From NCBI GenBank assembly GCA_034406715.1, contig CP137880.1, forward strand, positions 434,001 to 498,000: a stretch of 64,000 nt of DNA, in the 5' to 3' direction. The notes below the pieces were generated by a model. It had not been told where the DNA came from and did no database searches. It saw only the letters and a program-made list of their open reading frames with translations. The translations under genes and the position numbers were made by a program. The DNA is from Rhodotorula mucilaginosa. Lineage: Eukaryota > Basidiomycota > Microbotryomycetes > Sporidiobolales > Sporidiobolaceae. Shown piece after piece: positions 59,472 through 64,000 of this stretch. Numbering within the stretch: position 1 is the first letter of the stretch; the number at the start of each line of letters is the position of its first letter.

Positions 59472-61254
59472 CTACAGCTCATCGTGCGCCGCCTTGTCCG
59501 CCGCTTCCTCCCGCTCGTCGTGCAGAACCATCTGCTTGACCGCCGGCGCCCACTGCTCCTTGCCCTTCGGTCCTTTCCCTTTGAGCAGCATCCCCAGGAA
59601 CTCTTGCACCAAATCCGCCGCCGCCATCGCCGTCAATTCGGCGTTCGTATCGAACGGCGGCGAGACTTCGACAATGTCGAGCCCAACGAGGTGGAGCGTA
59701 GAGAGGCCGCGCAGGATCGCTTTCAGTTCGCGCGTCGTCCAGCCGCCCGATTCGGGCGTACCCGTCGCGGGGGCCATCGACGGATCGACGACGTCAATGT
59801 CGAGACTCAAGTCTGCGGAGCGCGGGGTTTAGCATCATGAGTGCTGCCCAAGCGGGATAAAGTCGGGTTCTTGAGAGAAAAAAGACTCACAGACCGGCAT
59901 GTCACCGACACGTTCCTTGATGGCCTTGATGATCCCGCTCGGCTTGAGCTCGTCAATGTCTTCAGTCGTCAACAGCTTGAAGCCGACCTCCGAGTCGTGC
60001 GTCAGGTCCTCGAATTCCGAGAGGCGAGTCCGGATCCCGGCGTGGATCGAAGACGTGTTGGAGATGAGGCCTTCAGTCGCCGCCTTCCAGAAGAAAGAGC
60101 CGTGGGTCTGTCGGAGTAAAGGTCAGTTGCAGCCCTTCTGTTACTGGCTTCAAGTTCCCGGGACGCACGACTTGGGACTGCGGCGTGAGGGCGCCAGTGT
60201 ACATCGCGCCGTTCCAGGTGTCTAGCGGACGCAGTGCGGGAATCAGCTGCTGAAGAAGGCGGCGGATATCCATACTTCTCTCACTCACCGAGGTGCGCGT
60301 CAAAGTGGATGACTGCGACTGGGCCATACACCTTTGCGAGCGAGCGCAGAATCGGCAGCACGATCCTGTGGACGAAAGGCCGGGGTCAGCCCTCCTGCGA
60401 ACTTTGATGAGCGAGAGTGAGCTACGCACGTGTGATCGCCTCCGAGCGAGATGATTTTGGGATGCTCCTTGCCGTCGAGAGCGAGCGACTTGGTCCCGCC
60501 ATGTTCTGGTGGCGGCAGACTCAGTCTCTTTTGTTCACGAGTCATTCGCCGCCTTCTGGGGCTCACCCTTTGTAAAGTCAGTAGCGACTTCTCGTGAGAG
60601 CAGAGTCGTATAGGCGGTCTCGATCTGGTCGAGCGCGAGCGTGTTGTCGTAAGGGGAGATGGGGACGTCGCCGCAATCCATGATGCTGGCGCCGGTCATG
60701 AACGGGTTGAAGTTCCTGCGGCGGTCAGCAATACATGTCAGTACGAGGACACATGCATCAGGTCAACGCAGCGCCAACCCACCAGGGGATAGAGTATCCG
60801 CGATTCTTGGCCATTCGTCGAGAGCCCTGCCGGATCGCGTTCGGACCGAAACGAGCGCCTGGTCGGTAGGACACAGAGGTCTGGGAAGGGCCGAGGGGCA
60901 GATCAGCGACATGACTACGGTGCGTTCATCGGGAACTTGGGACGGACGTCGAACGGCATTCCCAGGATGACAATGTCAGCGAGGCTGTTCGGCTCATCGA
61001 GGCATCGCGCATGCGGAGTCCGCGCAAACGTCGTGATGCCGGAGAAGCTCAAGTCGGGCGATCCGCCGTACTTGGATGCTGTTTCCGAGGCGCGCAAGGT
61101 ATCAGCGCTGGATCCTTCAAGGTTCAAAGGTGGGGAGAGCCGACGCCGCACCCCAGGCTTCTTCCGACGGCGGCAGTGCGTCATGATGAGCAGCGTGTGC
61201 GGCAGCAACGCCGATAGCAGCAGCAGCAGCGAGTGCGACAGAGACGGAGCGCAT
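59472..61254 (-). CDS. Agmatinase-family ureohydrolase with signal peptide and HDEL tail
   Basis: Ureohydrolase fold enzyme; the family splits agmatine or related guanidino compounds into urea and an amine using two Mn ions. Multi-exon, starting at 61254. The first exon codes a clear signal peptide ([20 protein letters not shown], then [14 protein letters not shown]). The catalytic part has [74 protein letters not shown] (Mn His), [15 protein letters not shown] (DAHLD), [14 protein letters not shown]-like segment, [20 protein letters not shown], and [20 protein letters not shown] (DxDxxDP). All Mn ligands are present. The protein ends DKAAHDEL, a canonical HDEL ER-retrieval signal. The pair predicts an ER-lumen enzyme, unusual for agmatinase. 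Substrate not proven. Confidence 0.88.
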
Positions 61255-62071
61255 CTTCACTCGTCTTTGGTGGAAGCAGAGCCTCAGCAAGCGAGGGTTT
61301 GCTTGATCGGCTCATCTTCGGCGGGCGGGCGGTAAAAACTCGCGCAGGCGGCTGCCGCCACGCCTTTGCGAGCTGCGCGCCCTTACCGCAGGCGGACTGG
61401 CAGCGCCAGGCAGCTCAAGAATCCGCCGCTGGATGAGAAGCTTCGGGCGTCAGAATGGTCGACATGACGCACGAGCCTGCTCCGCGGAGGTCGGTCGAGA
61501 TGGCGGCGGCTCGAGCGGCGAGGCGGACGGGAAAGATTTTCACCCACCGCTCCGCTTTACGTTCATGCACATTGGTCATTCTTCGTTACAGCTACGGTTT
61601 CCGCTCTGCTTGCATGGACTCTCCAGTGGCTCCGAACTCTTCTCCGGATCAAATTCGCGACTTCCGACGAGCCTGGGTCGATCCAGCTCTGCCGCCGAAT
61701 GCTTCTCCCCCTGCTTCTGTATTTGCATTTCTTTCTGTTACATGGCGACGGCAGTCTTGGCGTCTCCTGAAAGCCCGCACGTAGGCCTGCTATTCCTCGT
61801 AAACGAAGCCATACCGCCGCTCGCCGCCTGCTGCGGCTGCCTTCTCAAGCGTGGCGAACTCACCGCACCGCTTCTCATGCGCTCAGCGAGCTCACGGACG
61901 CTTTCGCCTGTCTGTGCACGGTTCGCGGTCCTTACCGGCCCAGAAGCGCTTACGGTTTTCCCTACGGCACTTTCGTTTCTTACGCTCCTTGACTCCCGCT
62001 TCTACCCTTGTCGCTCACTTGCCTTGAACGTGCTTCAAGCGACCGCTCAGCATCAACACACCCTGGTCAAC
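61255..62071. other. Intergenic, no gene recognised
   Basis: 817 bp between divergent starts. A long plus-strand frame runs through most of it (61433 onward) but reads as Ser/Leu/Cys-rich sequence without a domain. It probably holds the promoters of the agmatinase and of the gene at 62072. Confidence 0.45.
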
Positions 62072-63009
62072 ATGTCTGAGACCGATACCCTCGACGAGGT
62101 GCGTGCTAAGGTGGGTCTCCGAGGACAAGCCGAGAGTCACCGCCTCAGCTCAAATTCCCGCTTCCCTGGGTCTTCGGCGTAGTTGACAACCCCCTTCCAG
62201 CGTCCGCCTACGCTAGCACGACGGTGGAGGAGATGAAGGCTTTCCTCAAGAGGTGTGAGATGCCTTGGCCAGACGCTGAGCAAAAGGGTTTGTTGACAGC
62301 TTGCAGGTCTTTTGCTTTGGCTCACACTGACCGCCCTACACGCAGCCTTTCTCTTCCATCCATGAGGGCCGACGATTGTGCTTCGAACTCTTCGGACGAG
62401 GAGGGGTCTGTGGAGTATGTCGACTTTCACATCGGTACTGATGACGAGGACCTCGGATAGCCAACGACGAATCGTCCGCCAAAATCCACGAGAAAGAAGC
62501 GTCCTCGACCGCTCTACCAGTCGAACCCGCCGCTCCTGCCGGAGCCGAGCACGAAATGACCGAGACTGCCGCCCAAGTCGAAGGCCCTCACGACAAAGTG
62601 GCGCTATCGGAACTTTCGATTGACCGTTCGGCGGACTCGGACTGCTTCGAGACGGGAACCCTCCTCTCGTCCTTGAACTCGGCTGCGACTTCGAGCGATG
62701 TCGGTCAAACGACCGAACCCTCCAATGCCTGCTGACGCGCGTGGAGTTGCGGCCAAAAACATGGCTCTCGAGATTTTGCGTCGGCAGGCGCAGTCGTCCG
62801 CCCCCGGCTCTACCGACAAGTTGGTTTTCGAGACGATGAAGGACGTTATCGCGTCATTCGATATCTTTCCGTCGGATGAATCCCTCGGCATCATCTGTGC
62901 TGCCTTACCCTGCCTGGTAGCGACATGGCTCAAGTCGTTCGTAATCGGCAGCCAGCTTGACTCACTCCTTTCACCTCCGTTCCACTCATCTGAGATCTTG
63001 AGTAGCTAG
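62072..63009 (+). CDS. Unresolved hypothetical gene
   Basis: Not recognised. Coding-looking segments follow each other in different frames: MSETDTLDEVRAK (62072-62110); LKFPLPWVFGVVDNPLPASA and TVEEMKAFLKRCEMPWPDAE through DFHIGTDDEDLG (62149-62460); an Asp/Glu/Ala-rich stretch ANDESSAKIHEKEASSTALP to TSSDV (62460-62703); and VAAKNMALEILRRQAQSSAP to SEILSS (62747-63009). Joining them needs very short introns (38 nt at 62111-62148, 43 nt at 62704-62746) and a doubtful junction near 62435-62510. The TVEEMKAFLKRC segment resembles a short helical SAP/LEM-like unit, weakly. The C-terminal part is helical. It may be one gene with unusual introns, two genes, or a decaying gene; I cannot choose. Confidence 0.4.
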
Positions 63010-63379
63010 CCAAACGTTTGATTGTCGATAGATTCCCTGTGAAGTTTGACTCACTTCGGACCTCCAGGTCTGCTTCTCGAATTCCGGCAAAGTAGTCTCG
63101 TCTGGCCTGAAAAGCTATTCGAGCTTTGAACCGGTACGAGTGCAGCAAAGCAAGCATGCACCACCCTGCATGTATACGATCGAAGGCGGACAGTCTTTCT
63201 TCTCTGCGAATCCTGCTTCGCTTTCGACTTCTTTTCGCCTCTTTGCCGAAAACCAGGTTCACCACACCTTATTTCTGACCCAGAGAGCCCTCTAGACTCT
63301 GAAACCGATACAAGTGCAACAAAGGAACATCTACTACAGTATAAGAAGGCACAATCGAGACCGGACATCGTCGGAGGGT

Positions 63380-64000
63380 TCAAGCGGCGATGTCGTCGTC
63401 GACATGCGCGACTGTGCTCGCCGGTCCCTTGTAGTGCCTCCGAACTTCGGCATACCAGGCAATGGTGCCGAGCAAGACGGCCACGGCTGCAATCGCACTT
63501 GTGTAGTTCATCTTCATCGGAGTCAAGAGTGTCATGTCAGTACGTTGGGCGGTGTGCAGAAGCGGGACAGAACTTGTGAGCCTCACGTTGGATCTGCGAG
63601 AGGAGAACAAGCTTGGTCAGTTGCCGCAAAAGCTTCTGTGCTTTGATGTAAGAAGTTCAGACTCACGCAGTCACCGGGTAGTAGTTGGGCAAGCAGAACA
63701 AGACGCAGATAAAGACGATGTACAGCAGCGAGACGACGTTGCAGAACTGCAGTTTCGAAGGTCCGTCAGTGACCACCTCCCAAGGGACTCCTCATAGGTG
63801 AGGTCGAATTGCGCCGCAAGGACTTCTGACGTACCTTGGCAACGGAATCTGGCAGGCGCCAATACGCGGGCGGGAGCAGATCGCGACCGCGGAAGAGTCC
63901 GAGCGCGATGGGGATGAAGTAGCTCGCCAGGTAGCCGATGGTCGTGAGCTGTACACGAGCAAGCGTCAGCAAAGCATCTCCCGACGAGAGCCTGGCAGTG
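63380..64000 (-). CDS. Amino-acid/GABA permease, 3' part (runs off the window)
   Basis: C-terminal part of an APC-superfamily permease; the 5' part lies beyond 64000. Visible segments: TTIGYLASYFIPIALGLFRG RDLLPPAYWRLPDSVAK, FCNVVSLLYIVFICVLFCLP NYYPVTA, then a 7-nt exon (63594-63588) adding SN, then MNYTSAIAAVAVLLGTIAWY AEVRRHYKGPASTV and the end DDDIAA. The PVTASNMNYTS junction matches the PVTxxNMNY motif of fungal GABA/choline-type permeases. Three transmembrane helices are visible. The last exon follows an AAG acceptor (63514-63512). Substrate not determinable from this part. Confidence 0.82.

Noticed and set aside
61433-62182. A 249-codon plus-strand frame before the unresolved gene
   Set aside because: No domain, odd Cys/Ser/Leu composition, and its 3' end overlaps an alternative exon in another frame with better coding character.

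Overview
The window is nuclear DNA of a GC-rich, intron-dense fungus. Almost every gene is split by short introns (about 55-135 nt) with GTxxGT-type donors, CTRAC-like branch sites and CAG/TAG acceptors. The gene content (Rieske-AIF protein, INO1, CAB4, TPR-SET proteins, Nup155/170) and codon use suggest a basidiomycete, most likely a Pucciniomycotina yeast of the Microbotryomycetes. That placement is inference; there is no rRNA here to confirm it. I see no rRNA, tRNA, CRISPR array, transposon or viral remnant.

Layout. 1-1387 has no gene I can support. 1388-6491: ATP4 (+), a Pch2/TRIP13 AAA+ ATPase (+), and a kynurenine-formamidase-like hydrolase (-). 6842-17237: a tandem array of three paralogous TPR-SET proteins (A, B, C, all -), each with a GTCACGTGAC palindrome 207-235 bp upstream of its ATG. 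17778-24367: a small unknown protein (+), folylpolyglutamate synthase (+), and a peroxisomal 4-coumarate-CoA-ligase-like enzyme ending in SKL (-). 24368-36246: an Asteroid-family nuclease-like protein (+), phosphopantetheine adenylyltransferase CAB4 (-), a type-B carboxylesterase (+), INO1 (-), and mitochondrial NADH-cytochrome b5 reductase MCR1 (-). 36482-46945: an ArfGAP with endocytic motifs (+), an F-box-like protein (+), a mitochondrial carrier (-), and CK2 alpha (+). 47198-53603: a Rieske/AIF oxidoreductase (+), a DUF3140 protein (+), and a LEA2-like membrane protein (+). 54043-61254: nucleoporin Nup155/170 (-) and an agmatinase-family protein with a signal peptide and HDEL tail (-). 62072-63009: a poorly resolved gene (+). 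63380-64000: the 3' end of an amino-acid permease (-) that runs off the window.

These are mostly unrelated housekeeping genes; no metabolic cluster or operon-like unit is visible. Two things stand out. (1) There is a dense set of microexons (5, 7, 13, 15, 18, 19, 23 and 24 nt) in five unrelated genes. Each restores a conserved motif in frame. Two of them use the same weak donor, GTTCGT. (2) The TPR-SET triplication carries its promoters with it, and its middle copy (B) has a 22-bp deletion that shifts the frame. A 56-nt cryptic intron could restore the frame.

Exon coordinates were read by hand. For ATP4, PCH2, the formamidase, SET A and C, FPGS, Asteroid, ArfGAP, MCR1, the Rieske-AIF protein, DUF3140 and the LEA2 protein the summed exon lengths are divisible by three, which supports the models.
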